Assembly (NCBI RefSeq): GCF_000226115.1 | Contig: NC_016458.1 | Location: 6,296,001 to 6,360,000, forward strand | Source of the DNA: Thermothielavioides terrestris NRRL 8126 | Lineage: Eukaryota > Ascomycota > Sordariomycetes > Sordariales > Chaetomiaceae | DNA: 64,000 nucleotides | Direction: 5' to 3' | Shown here: in pieces, positions 1-10,554 of the stretch | Layout: the number at the start of each line of letters is the position of its first letter | How positions within the stretch are numbered: position 1 is the first letter of the stretch | Notes under the pieces: generated by a model | Seen by the model: the letters and a program-made list of their open reading frames with translations, nothing else | Database searches by the model: none | What the model was told of the DNA's origin: nothing | Translations under genes and position numbers: made by a program

Positions 1-1548
1 GTCGCTGGGGCTGCCTGGCGGGATTCCCGGGATGTCTGGAGCTCCGGGGTACTCCCAGTCAAAGTCAACCCCGTCCAGGTTGTACTTCTTGACAGTGTCG
101 ACGACGCTTTGCGCAAATGTCAGGCGGTTGGCATCGGTCACGCCTTCGCGAAAGATTGGGTACGAATTCACACTGCAACCCGGGCTTGAGTCAGCTTCCA
201 TTGCCGAGATGTTGCTTGCCTACCTACGTAGGCCTGGAGCTGCGGAGGAGGAGCTGCTTACCTGGTAGAGAACGACCAACCTCCAAACGACAAGATGCGC
301 TTGAAGCCCGTCGAGGCAGCAAAGATCTCAAACTGCTCGATATACGCCGAGAGGTCGACTTGAAAGTCCTCCGTAATAGAGCCAAAGGCATAGTGCACGT
401 GGGTGTAGCCTTCCTTGGGCAGGTCGGCGGCTTCCATCGTCAAGCAGGCCCTATCGACGCCGAAAACCTCGAAATAGCCGATGCGCAGGGAACCGCCAGG
501 GGAGCCATTGTTCACAATGGACGTGCCGCAGTTGGAGATGCATCCGTTCGTGCCCGGCGCCGAAGTCCCAGGGGCGCCCGTGCTGGACTGGCTCGGGGTG
601 CAGAAGTCTGGCGTGATGCCGCACATGCCCCATTTATCGCACTGATGGTCGTGTGAATCCACAAATCAGTTGAAAAGAACACACGGGCACCGTGACAGAC
701 TCAAACTGGCAGGCTTGAGCTCGTGCTCGGTTGGACGGGGAAAGGGCGGGTGTGTTGTGGTGGGCATACGCATGCGTTCAGGGGACACGGGTTTAGAGAG
801 CTGATCTGGGACCAGGAACTCGGACGTGCCGTCCCGGGAACCGTGGGGCCGCACTGGGCGTTCTCGTTGGTAGGTGGCATGGGCGGATCGCCAGTGCTAA
901 TGCAGATGGGGCCAAGCTGGAGGTTGTCGCTGTTGAAGACTGTCAGCTACCTTAGATACCTGGAATGCATACCCTATCCAGGGCGTTAGGGGGGGGGGGG
1001 GGGGGGGGCATATAGCGAACAAGGGGTATAAGTGAAAAGAAGAGCGTAACAAATAATAACAAATGTGGACAAAGAGCTGCAAGGAGACGGGGAAATAAAT
1101 ATAGGATAGACGAAACGAGAAAGGAACTGGGGGGACAAAAGAGAGGGGAAGAGAGAGAAGAAGCTGAGACAAAAGAAGAGAGAAACGGAGAAAAGAAGAG
1201 GAAACCAAAGAACGACGATTCCACGTACCAGCCGGTCCAGCCCCATGTCTGTAGGTTCCACTGCTCAATGTTGTCCGTGGTGATGTAGTTTTTGTTGGCA
1301 ATGTCCCAGCACGTGTCGCCCGCCACCACGGTGTGAGTGGCACATGTCCCGTCCGGGTTGGGCTGGGGAGCCAGGTTGGGGAGCGAGCCGGCTGAGCAGC
1401 ACACGGGTTGGCCGGGCACCAGTGTCGAGCATAGGGTTGGACTTGGGTTGTATGTGGTGAAGTCGGCGCCACTGATGCCGCAGCGGGAGGCCAAGCTGGC
1501 GCATCCGTCGCCCGGCTGGACGAGGATGTAGGAGCAAGTGTTGCCCAT
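1..1548 (-). CDS. Group-C (killer-toxin-like) chitinase with LysM, CBM18 and GH18 domains; 3' end outside window
   Basis: Would hydrolyse beta-1,4 links in chitin, normally outside the cell. Exons on the minus strand fit as 1548-1225, 946-770, 641-262 and 172-1; every junction keeps phase and gives 351 residues before the window edge. Order: LysM 1 (about residues 5-48, CSYILVQPGDGC), LysM 2 (about 69-125, CATHTVVAGDTC), a CBM18 chitin-binding module (QCGPTVPGT to CDKWGMCGITPDFC, about 145-186), then GH18 from about 218. The GH18 core motif DGVDFDWE is at about 327-334, with D327, D330, D332 and the catalytic acid E334 present. The introns are about 278, 128 and 89 bp; the 278-bp one is the least certain. 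The frame stays open to 1602 without an ATG, so the start used is the first in-frame ATG. No signal peptide is visible, and the N-terminal region usual before LysM in this family is missing. Confidence 0.85.
989..1008. repeat. G20 homopolymer inside the chitinase's longest intron
   Basis: Twenty consecutive G on the plus strand (C on the coding strand) sit near the 3' end of the proposed 947-1224 intron, about 40 bases from the acceptor. The run lengthens the pyrimidine tract on the coding strand. It is a likely site of length variation or miscalling. Confidence 0.9.
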
Positions 1549-1658
1549 ACCAGCTGTCGATCGTGCTGTCTCAATGACCGGCGAGGGATCACCGCACCTC
1601 ACGGAAGACGCACGTCTTGGGTCTTCTCTGATGCCTGATCAATGCGCATCGAGGACCG

Positions 1659-1666
1659 TTTATATA
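1659..1666 (-). promoter_or_regulatory. TATA box candidate for the chitinase
   Basis: The minus strand reads TATATAAA about 110 bases upstream of the chosen chitinase ATG. A TATA box here would start a transcript near 1630, which would leave little room for an upstream signal-peptide exon. Confidence 0.35.
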
Positions 1667-2771
1667 GGCAAGTTACGGGTGGTCGGCACCTCCGACAGCC
1701 GGGCCGGCGGGCGAGAGACGCGGCCACGTCGTCTGCCCAGCTGGTGCCGTTCATCTCCGGTTTACTCATGTGGCCATTACCCCCTTGTTCATCCAAGCAG
1801 TTCCCCTTGCAAGATTCGATTCCGTCGTCGCAATGGAGGTGCAAATTTCTCGAACTATTGAAAGATATCCAGGTACCACTGCTCCTACGCTGCATTGGCG
1901 CCCGCTCCCCTACCGTGCCATATTTCAACACCGAATGCTGGTTGGTGCCGCTAAGCGCATTACCACCCTGCCACTGCGCGTTGGTTCAGGTGCTTTCGCC
2001 GAGAGAGGCGCGCCGGGGAATCTCGGCACCTCGAAGGAATCGACGCATGGCCCTTTGGCACTTTAGCGTAATTCAGTCCTCCGGTTAGACCGAGATCGGT
2101 ACACAGCCCAGTAGATACAACACCCGACACATTCTGCCTTGACGGCCGCAGCTCCGTGCTTGCCACAGTGACACAACCGACAATGGCTTCTCTGCGCTTC
2201 GATGCCAGCGTGGCGCAATCTACTTGTAGAGGCGGTCCATTGTTAGGTAACCTGGCTGCCATTGCTCCTAGGAGGTCACCCTGGCCGACCAGTTCAAATC
2301 TCACTACCCCTGACGAAGATGCTTGAAGTGCAGAGATTTTACGAACTATCCTTAATTGGATATCACGAACACATCCCCACTACCCCTGGTGTATGCTGTA
2401 GGGTATGCTCCCTACGTGCGTCGATAAAGACAACCTCCACCGTCTTGGGCAGGGACGAAGCGAATCGGAGAACATCAAGCACCTTACTTGGGGCGGGCCG
2501 CAGTGGCATTCCGAGGTTCCGTTGGCCCATCACACTACCAGGTAACACTGTTGGCGGAGGTCCCGCTTGTTTGGCCAATGGAAAACCTGAAAGGCTTCAG
2601 TTAGGTTGCATACAGCCGCCGCCTTCCAACCTCGTCATTCAGGCCTGAACAAAACTCAGGTAGTGTGACCTACTAGTAATGACTAGCCCGGCCTTCCCCT
2701 CCCTCCTTCGAGTCCGCCGAGCGCCCACAACTTCATCTATCTGATCATTTTGACGAGCTGCGCTCCTTACC
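1667..2771. other. Divergent intergenic region between chitinase and small protein gene
   Basis: About 1.1 kb shared upstream of two divergent genes. Open frames here are short, overlap on both strands and resemble nothing I know. I see no RNA gene or repeat. Confidence 0.5.
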
Positions 2772-3606
2772 ATGCTTTTGAAAGTCACTCTTACGCTCAT
2801 CGCAGCGGCCGCCCTTTTCCGGTTTTCGCGCCAACCCGCCAAGACAACGACACCCAACCACAGCGACATGGATGACATGGACCCCCTGCCACCACCGAGT
2901 GAATGGGTGAACGGGAGGAGTAGGGTGTTCTTTGGCAGTAGACCTGATGCTATGGTGTATGGCTGGCCAGCCAAGGGCGGCATGTACAGTATGTGGACTG
3001 CTACAACACACGAAAATGAATCCCGGCTGACCAGGTTGAGTACCTACCTTCGGTATCTAGCCTTACTAGCTTCGCCAGTCGAACTTGAGTTCATGGGCCT
3101 CGACCGCTTCAGACCAGTGCCGCACCCCAGCCCGGATAATCCCACCGCGGCCCCGGATGAAGAAGAGCACTGCAACAAAAGTAAGACGACGCTTCTTAGC
3201 ACTCGAGCTCTGTCCTGCTAGGGCAGCTTGCCCGGGAGTTTTGGAATTAGGTAGTCACTGACAACTGGACGTAGTGCGCAAGCTTGGTGCTAGATGGTGG
3301 AAGACCGAGGATGAGTACTTTGACAAGGGGGCTATCGACTACCCACCCGTGCCCGGTATTCCAGGTCGCTTCTTTCGCGTCGGATGGCCGGCCGGCGGCG
3401 GCGTATGGGTCCTCAACATGAGCGAGCGCGACGCGGTCGAGAAACAGGCCGGAGTGCTGTTCAGTGCCTACAACATGGAGGAGCGCTGCAGGGTCATTGA
3501 GCAGCTTGGCGGCACGTTCTACGCGGACCCAGAGGACTGCCCGGAGCTAAACTGGGACGGCCAAGCTGTGGACTTTCACATCGATGGGTCCAAATCTAGC
3601 TGCTGA
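2772..3606 (+). CDS. Small possibly secreted protein, two exons, conserved-looking, function unknown
   Basis: Exon 1 is 2772-3180 and exon 2 is 3275-3606. The 94-bp intron (GTAAGA..GTAG) splits an ATG-type Met codon and joins EEHCNK to MRKLGARWW in frame, giving 246 residues. The start MLLKVTLTLIAAAALF is hydrophobic and could be a signal peptide or anchor. The middle has a proline-rich PLPPPSEW segment. The C-terminal half is rich in Trp, Gly and Cys (GRFFRVGWPAGGGVWVL, FYADPEDCPEL) and looks like a compact fold. A 44-base stretch near 3037-3080 looks like an intron, but removing it breaks the frame, so it was kept as coding. The gene is divergent from the chitinase, so a linked role in chitin or cell-wall interaction is possible; that is inference only. 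Confidence 0.7.
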
Positions 3607-4202
3607 ACTTGTGTAGCAGATGATTTCTTTGTAGTGGGCTTGAATGAAATGCTCGAAACACCTTCCGAAGATGTCGATGGCCTCTCGCAGTCCGAAGTTG
3701 CACGAGTGGCCGCTCGCGGTTGCCAGGCTCAGTCGAGGCGCCTACGGGCCGGCAAGGGGCGCCTGAGGTCGTTGCCCTGGACGATGGGGTCGCGGATATG
3801 TTGGGCAAGAGGCCAGGTGTAGTTCGCGTCGCCTGGTCATTCACAGTCTTCTTCTCGTCGTCGGCATCGCGCTTGTTGCCAGGCGTGTCTGTGTTGGTCG
3901 CCAGGGGCGGCCCCAGAGCTACCAGGCTGGGATCTGGCCGGCTCCGGCCGGGCTGCTTACGGCCCACTTGCGGCTGCCGCTAATCCGGCCTTGGCACGAT
4001 AGTTGCGACCCGACCGAGCCGATCCGGCAACGGGGGACTCCACAGTGCCGAATTTTGGTCGGACCGGCGAGCCCCACAGGCCCGGCGGCGTTGGGGAGGG
4101 CCGGGTGGATAACGGTAAATGAAAGAGAAATATGGCAAGGAACGATTTGACAAAGACAAGAAGCCATCGTAAAAATACCGTGAAGAGAATAACCAGATCA
4201 AG
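3607..4202. other. Intergenic, no clear gene
   Basis: Short open frames on both strands have no recognisable domain. The minus frame 3967-3596 (123 codons) is the longest and looks low in complexity and non-coding. Confidence 0.4.
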
Positions 4203-4686
4203 ATGTTTGGGTGCAGCTGTCAACAAGTGCCAGCCCCGGAGGCGTTGGTCGGCTGCATCGTAGAAACCGATTGAGTTTGAGGGCCGAGTAAGGTACCCTT
4301 ACCTGGTAGGTACTGTCTGGTGGTGCGTTGGTACTAGTAAGGAACACAGTTTTTTTATTGCCCAGCTCAAGGCCGAAGTTTGCCGGCTGAAGCAAGACAA
4401 CACCAGGCTTGAGCAAGAGACCCAGGAGCTGCGGACCAGGCTGGCGGCCGCTGACAGCGCCATCTCCGGGCTCGCGGCTTCGATCCACCGCCACGAGCGT
4501 GAGAAGCAGGAGCTGCAGTCCAGGCTGGCCTTGCAAAAGGATTTTGCCTTGTTACTGCTCTATAGCCGTGCTAAAGTAGGGCTGCGCCGGTTCCAGGTCG
4601 GTTCCCACGCTCATCGCCAGCATGCGACGCGGACCGGCAATCCACCTTCGGGTGATGTCGACGCCGCAAGTGATCGTGAACCTTGA
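4203..4686 (+). CDS. Candidate small coiled-coil protein, two exons
   Basis: This frame has no ATG-started long ORF and so is easily missed. From 4366 an open frame of 107 codons reads LKAEVCRLKQDNTRLEQ, then ETQELRTRLAAADS and HEREKQELQSRLALQ, a regular heptad pattern with Leu at core positions over about 65 residues. It is preceded by a good acceptor (TTTTTTTATTGCCCAG). A 19-codon first exon (4203-4259, MFGCSCQQVPAPEALVGCI) and a 106-bp intron 4260-4365 join it in phase 0, giving 125 residues. The tail after the coil is basic and Ser/Gly rich. It could equally be the last exon of a longer gene or a leftover of one. No family is recognised. Confidence 0.4.
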
Positions 4687-6353
4687 GAGCAGCGCGTGTA
4701 CTCGTCGTCAGGTTTGCTCCTGGCTCGCGTGGCTCTGTTGTGTGGTTGAGGCTTTCCTTCCACGACGAGCATCAGGTCGGCCGGGTCAGTCCGTATAGGC
4801 CACGGTCGCGTCCAGTTCGATGTTGGCCGGCTCGCTCAGGTTGACGAGCGCCGGGGCTGGGGCCGGTACTCGCAGCGCGAGCATGGAAAGACTCCTCATG
4901 GGCCGAAGAGACCGGGCCACGCTGCAGCCGTCGAATTTGGCCTGGTCGAGGACGGTGGCCCGTGGGGTCGGCATCCTTCGACACACATGAACACAAAAGC
5001 GGCCATTAGCCAAGACTTGTAGAGGAGGGTCACAAACACGTTTGGTAGGCTACCTGGTAAAAGAGCGGGTTCGCAACGCGTTCGTGAAACTGTGGTCACA
5101 ACAAGGCGACATTAGATTCACACCACAGCAAAAGTCGGAAAACGGAAGTGAAAAACGGAGAGGTAAATCCTGAGCGCAAACTGCGTTCCCTATCGTTTCA
5201 ATCATCAGAAAACGTTCCTGCACGTGACCTAGACACCGCTGAGTCAGCAATTCGACCCAAATTGCCCGCAGGTGAAAGTAATACGGAATACTGGTTCCAG
5301 ATTCACGTTCACGGCCTCCCCACAATAACGACATCTTCTTGTCTTCGTTGTTGGTAAAAGGGTGCGGTCTCTTGTCCTCAGAGCGTCCAGTTTTGGACCC
5401 TTTTGAGCGGATAGAGAAGATTTATAGGCAAAAGGAAGCCGGTGGTGTTTGGGGATAATGTTCCCTGTCATGGGTCTGCCCTGTTTCCCCAGATTGCTTT
5501 CCCCTGCTTGTTCCTTCAGTGGTGCAACTGCGGCGGGGCTCCCTCCACCGCCCCTTGCAGCACGCCGTTGAGATGGACCCCTGGCTGCGCTTCTGCCCAG
5601 TCATAGCCTCGGTTGTCCATCGAGTCTTCTCATTAGGCTGCACTTGAATGTAACCCTCAAGCTGTATCGCGTGCTAATTATTACCTGTTTTCCCTCGTGC
5701 CATGCCGGTTTTTTTTTTTTTTTTCTGGTTCGGGCTTGTGTTTTCCCCCTCGTGGGTTTCAACTTCAAGACCCGGTTTGGGCTTGCCCCTCGTTTTCCTT
5801 CACTGGCCTCGTTTTCCTTCGCTGGAAGCCGGCCAGTCCGGCACTGACACGCTCGTGTATTCTTGATGGACCCTGAAAGGCTCGACTTGAGCCTAGCCAT
5901 TCGTTCAAGCGGCGAAAGGTGCATGCAGCGCGCGTGTTGGAGCAACAACTCAGTAAGGCCTAACCCCCTTCGCTGGCGTCGCCAAAGCCTCTTAACCACA
6001 ACCAACGCTGTCGTCCAAATGACAGTCTCTTACGGAACAAGAGGGCAGCAGGTCCGGTTTATGTCAGTGAGAGACTCGGCGACGTTCAACCTTCTCCCGT
6101 CTCATCCCGCAACAAAAGCCTCGCGAAACCGCATCGTTCGTCTGTCTTGCTCTCACCTTCCGGTCCGACAGCCTGGCCGCCGTCCGGTCCTGCAGCCCGA
6201 GCTGTTCAGCGAGCTTGAGATGCGCCCGATGTCCTGGTCACTCATCGGCTGAACCTTCGCTCGGCTTGCATTCGTTCACACCGATTACCGCCGGCCGTAG
6301 TCGGACTCCTTCGTCCATTTTTACGGGCAATCTGCCGTCCTACATCAACCATC
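4687..6353. other. 1.7 kb without a supportable gene
   Basis: Several overlapping short frames occur on both strands. A minus frame around 4786-5013 contains LVNLSEPANIELDATVAYTD but has no ATG at its head and no known domain. A T16 run lies at 5709-5724. Nothing else stands out. Confidence 0.4.
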
Positions 6354-7638
6354 ATGGCCGAAGCACCGAGCAGCGACGCGGGCCAAGGCCTGGCCCACCC
6401 TCTGACTCCTTCTTCCCCGTACAGGCCGACGTCTTTGACCCCAGTTGTCGCGAGGCCGCGGCTTGGGCCGCGACGACAGTCACGGTTTACGGAGGAAGTC
6501 ATGACCGAACACACGCCTGCGGCCTCTGTCTCTGAGCGGTCCATGGACTACCACTGGTATGGGCCGTCGTCGGAGAACGTGCATACCAACACCGACACTG
6601 CAAACCAATCGTCGAAACCAAACACGGATGCAACCCCCTCGGGGCCGACTGGGAGGAATTGGGAGACGTGGTTGCGATTCCTGAACGGGAGTCTACATGC
6701 GGTCCCTTGTCTGGTATTGCTGGCCATTCTTGGATATGGGCTTCGTGTGTTGCGGGCAAATATGGCGAGTCATATGAGGTGAGTGCGGTTCGGAACGCAA
6801 GAAGGATATTGGAAGATGGGTACTAACGAGCCTCTTCCGCTCAGCATACAAGCCATCATTCTGATCTGTTTGCTCTTCTTCGACGTCGTCCTTGACGTGG
6901 TTACGCTCTTTCGGGCCCAGCGACGATGGCCCACTTGGGTACTGGCGCTGCGATTCGGCATTGGGATTGCCTACATCGTCCTCTTCTTGCTTTACGTCGG
7001 GTTGGGCGGCGTATTCCCGAACGGGTATACCTATTGGGGCGTCCCTGTCGACTCCTCCGCGACGCCCGTTTATGTCCTTCTATGCCTCGAGGGGTAAGGT
7101 TGCCACCGTCTCTCACTCCCGCCCCCCCTTAACGGCATGCACTGGGAAATTGCAAGCTAATCAAGCTCAACCCAGTCTGTGGGACCTTCTTCACATCCCC
7201 GTCTGCCGATACGCACTCGGCAGCTCGCTCCTGGGCCGCGCATCTGCGCGACCGAACACGTCCACGACACCAGACAGCCGAACGACCTTCAACCACAGGT
7301 TTTCGGTCGCCGGAACGGAACACTCGTCCATCAGCCTCACCTGGCAACGATGGGTCCGGGCGGGGAGCGCCCACCACAGCCGGGACGAGCTCGAGACCGG
7401 CTTGCACAGGAACGGGACGCCGCGGGGGCCGTCGGTCGACCTGACGTTGCGGGAGCACCCCGATGAAGAGGAGGAGGACGACGACGACGACGAAGGGGGA
7501 AGCTCCCGCCCCGGGAGCAGTCACGAGCGGAAGGACGAGGAGAGTGGCTTGCAAGGAGGCGGCGAGGAGAAGTGGGATGAGGACAAGTCGGAGGGGAGGG
7601 CGGCGCATCGGGTGCGGGCTGCGGACATTGGGCAGTGA
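6354..7638 (+). CDS. Integral membrane protein with about four helices and an acidic tail, function unknown
   Basis: Three exons, 6354-6778, 6845-7093 and 7176-7638, give 378 residues. Both introns (66 and 82 bp) have GTGAGT or GTAAGG donors and CAG acceptors, and all phases match. Residues 1-105 are a Ser/Pro/Thr-rich cytosolic-type region. Hydrophobic spans follow: HAVPCLVLLAILGYGL; AIILICLLFFDVVLDVV; ALRFGIGIAYIVLFLLYVGL; VYVLLCLEGLWDLLHI. The last 120 residues are polar with an EEEEDDDDDE run near residue 296 and many Gly/Ser/Arg. The layout resembles small MARVEL-like fungal membrane proteins, but no signature residues prove it. The ATG has a fair context (CATCATGG). Confidence 0.75.
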
Positions 7639-8894
7639 TTTCATTCACTTCACCTCGGTGCTCATGAAGGCGTCTCGGAGGGATGGGGCGCACGGGGCGG
7701 GTGGATATACCCAGTCGATATGTGGTGTCACGATGCTAGTGTGTAATGTGTCACGGATCATGATCATTAAGTAAATTCCTATCCTTCCCTCTTCACGACC
7801 GCCACAACCAACTTTGCGTGGCGGGTCTCGTCTGGTGGAGTGACTGAGCAAGTGGAGAGAGATGTATCTTGGAATCGGCGCATCAACGGTACCGTTCTCC
7901 TGTTATACTGGACGGAACGAACCGTGATCCAAGCTAGCGGCCTCGAAACACGAGACGACGAGACGACGTGAACAGCGTGTCTTCGGAGTTGCATTACATG
8001 TCCGGACCAGGGCAGGCCGACACCGCCACACCAAGGCTTCGTGTACCCAATCGAGAGCGGCCCCGCGTCCGAGGGCGGTCGAATCGCCGTCTGTCTTGGA
8101 ACCGGGTGAACCAGGCTGACGATGCGTGACGAACAGCGATCTTTTTCGTGTTTTCGCACTTCCGAAAACATGCATGGAAGCTTCCGGCATCTCACAATGC
8201 GTGATCGCGGGGTGCTTGCCACGGGCCGGCCGTGGCGGGCAAGGGCAAGATAAGACGGGGCAATTGGGACGCCAAATCCTGAGTTATTCCGTAGTCCGAC
8301 TTACACGGCTCATACGGACACAAGGCGCTGGAGTGTAGGGGTTGGGAGGCACAGCGCGCGACGGATAAATAAGCTTGTGCTGCGTTCACTTCCCCACGGC
8401 CCGGCTAGTGTAACTATCCGGAGTGTAGCTGCTGTGGAAAAGCCCGCTTCAGCTCCGGCAGTGCTGCGCCTCACCCACACCTGGAAAGCTGCCTGTTTTT
8501 TGGTGTAACGAGGTGCCGAACAAGGGGTGATCATCACGGTCATCAGCCAGAGCTGGCCGCGACCGTCGCCCCACTTTGGTTCAGATGCGCAGATCAAGCT
8601 GTGTGTGGGGAGCCTTTCCTCTCCAATAATAGAACTCTCTCTGCGCCGTCAGGGTAACATTGGTGATAGCAATCTGGCTGTTTTGTGGGTTGTGATTCTT
8701 GCTTGGGCCCCCGAGGCTGAGAATGGGTGCTGGCATCGTGGTGTATATTACACCGGCCGTTCTCATCATGGCTTGCGCCCGAGTCTGAGAACCGCGACAG
8801 GATGCGATGGCTTGTCTATTGGCGAACTGTCTTCAGTCAATGTCAGATCACCTGTCATTCTACCCGCAACAACTCTGGCGTATTCCATCTCAGG
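7639..8894. other. Intergenic region upstream of the single-pass membrane protein gene
   Basis: No convincing gene. The minus frame 8222-7779 (147 codons) has no domain. An AT-rich GGATAAATAAG at about 8362 could be a weak core promoter element for the next gene. Confidence 0.4.
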
Positions 8895-9530
8895 ATGCCC
8901 GCTATTCAGCCACTCTCAGGTGTTCAGGACACCGCAGCCCAGCTTCATGGCCGCGAAGAATCGGGGTCGCCAGCGGCGAGCAACATGACGACGCTATGGA
9001 TTGTGGTGGTGATTGCAGTCGGCATCATATGCGTCGGGATCACGATCGCCTTTCTCCTGGTCTGTATCAGCAAGCGCCGCCAGTACCGGCGAGAACAACA
9101 GTTCCAGCCGTACTTGAGCCTAGGCGAGAACAAGAAGAGGCGGAAGATGAGCGCGGAAGACTTGTTTCGTGAAGAGGAAGAGCGCAGAAGCTACATCATC
9201 CGGAAGTCGCTGGCGACACGGTCCACAGACTCGGCAGGGAGTCGACTATCGACGTTGATAGATCGGGTCGACCAGGAACTGACAGAGATGGAGAGACAAG
9301 AGTCGACGAGGCTGATGGACGACTGGAAGAGGTGGGAAGCCAGGATCCGGCTGGAACGGACGAGGTCGGGCCGTCAACACCCTGCGATCAGCGCACCTGG
9401 AGGAGTGCCCATTCTCGCCATCCCCACGCCGGCGAAGCATCGGTCCCAAAGGCGGATATCGCCCGTGATAACACCACCTCCGAGCCCGCCAGTACCACCC
9501 CGCCATCCTGATCGACGCTTGCCAAGCTGA
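8895..9530 (+). CDS. Single-pass membrane protein with basic, Pro-rich cytosolic tail, function unknown
   Basis: Intronless frame of 211 residues from the ATG at 8895. The frame is open further upstream to an ATG at 8727, but that stretch looks like a leader. Residues 34-56 (LWIVVVIAVGIICVGITIAF, then LLVCI) form one strong membrane helix followed by KRRQYRREQ, so the C-terminus is predicted cytosolic. The next 80 residues are highly charged and probably helical (SAEDLFREEEERRSY; DQELTEMERQESTRLMDDW). The end is Pro/Arg rich (PPPSPPVPPRHPDRR), an SH3-ligand-like stretch. An alternative start is the ATG at 8985, immediately before the helix. No homologue is recognised. Confidence 0.65.
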   Translation: MPAIQPLSGVQDTAAQLHGREESGSPAASNMTTLWIVVVIAVGIICVGITIAFLLVCISKRRQYRREQQFQPYLSLGENKKRRKMSAEDLFREEEERRSYIIRKSLATRSTDSAGSRLSTLIDRVDQELTEMERQESTRLMDDWKRWEARIRLERTRSGRQHPAISAPGGVPILAIPTPAKHRSQRRISPVITPPPSPPVPPRHPDRRLPS

Positions 9531-10177
9531 GCAGCAGGTGCCATCGCACGTTCGTTCGACAAACCTGCACCCTCGACAACCGCAGTCCAGGTTCCGTTGT
9601 AGTCAGCATTGCCCACAGAAGTCCGACCAGCAAGGAGCCAAAAGCGCCGCGCAAAGCGCTACGCTGGAACAAGGCCTATGCGGATTGCGCAACCAGCGGT
9701 CGTTGACCTGTTGACACCAGACTGTGCACTGCAACGCCTCTGGACGGAGTTCGGCGCAGCGAGAGGAGCTGCGAAGGACGGCATCAGCGCCGTGCAGGAC
9801 TCAGAGCCGCTGCAAATGGCAAGACGGGATGGATTGCGCATCGCTCGGGAGTTGCTGGGTCCACGGTACTCTGTTCTCGCAGTGCAGTAGCATGACCGAA
9901 GGGACCTACAGAGAGGGACAAAGGGTGGCCACTGCATGTAATGCGTACACCTGTTCCCATGGTGAGGCGCGGGTTGGAAGAGAATCACACAAAGAAAGCG
10001 GGACTGAATGCGGAAATGGGAGACGCCACAGGCGCTCCAGCAGGGGCCATTGCACAGTAATCCTTACACTACGGATTACACTAGTGTAACTAGTTTTGCT
10101 GAGTCATCCATTCAGGGAACGTCGAACTCGCCAGAACCAACATTCAACCTCTGAACAATCTGACAGCCGGGTAGACG
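9531..10177. other. Intergenic region
   Basis: Probably the 3' end of the preceding gene plus spacer. A 93-codon frame at 9609-9890 is open but has no domain. A perfect 14-bp palindrome, TTACACTAGTGTAA, lies near 10077-10090. Confidence 0.4.
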
Positions 10178-10554
10178 TTAAAGAGGTCCCGCCAAGACTA
10201 ATTTCGGCCAATTGTCGGCAATGTTTTTACAGCGTCAATACCCCGCCAAGACCGCCAAGGGGTTTGCACTATCGCCAAGGGTTAGTTCGCCGGGGGTGCG
10301 GGGGGCGGCGCCAGCCCCCCGCTGGTTAGGGTTCGGGTTAACGGTTAGGATTCGGGTTAAGGTTAGGGTGCGGGTTAACCTTGTTTTCTTTTTTTTTCGA
10401 TTTGGTTGAGGTTTCGCGAAGTTGTTGCGACGAGTCTTTACAATTCTTCGTTGTTGATGTTGCTCTAAGTCGTCGCGGCCCCGCTTACCCCGTGGCGATT
10501 GTAAATACTTGTAAGCGGCAGTCTCCGAAATTAGTCTTGGCGGGACCTCTTTAA
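10178..10554. mobile_element. MITE-like non-autonomous element with inverted repeats and TTAA flanks
   Basis: A 32-bp stretch at 10176-10207 is repeated exactly as its reverse complement at 10525-10556 (tips AGAGGTCCCGCC and GGCGGGACCTCT). TTAA occurs at both outer ends (10178-10181 and 10551-10554), so the element proper is 10182-10550, 369 bp. TTAA duplication is known for piggyBac- and Kolobok-type DNA transposons; a TA duplication of Tc1/mariner type inside TTAA cannot be excluded. It has no coding capacity. Inside is a telomere-like G-rich stretch (10324-10380). It sits about 570 bp upstream of the TFIIB ATG. Confidence 0.75.
10324..10380 (+). repeat. Degenerate telomere-like GGTTAGGGTT repeats inside the MITE-like element
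   Basis: Variants of GGTTAGGG, TTCGGGTTAA and GGTTAAGG follow each other for about 57 bp, ending in GGTTAACC. They resemble the TTAGGG telomere unit of filamentous fungi but are interrupted and irregular. Confidence 0.6.

Noticed and set aside
3037..3080. Possible extra intron in the small protein gene (GTTGAG..CCAG)
   Set aside because: Removing it shifts the frame; the only phase-compatible donor leaves a 39-bp intron, shorter than fungal introns normally are.
9609..9890. 93-codon plus frame after the single-pass membrane protein
   Set aside because: No domain, weak start context, and it lies where the preceding gene's 3' region is expected.
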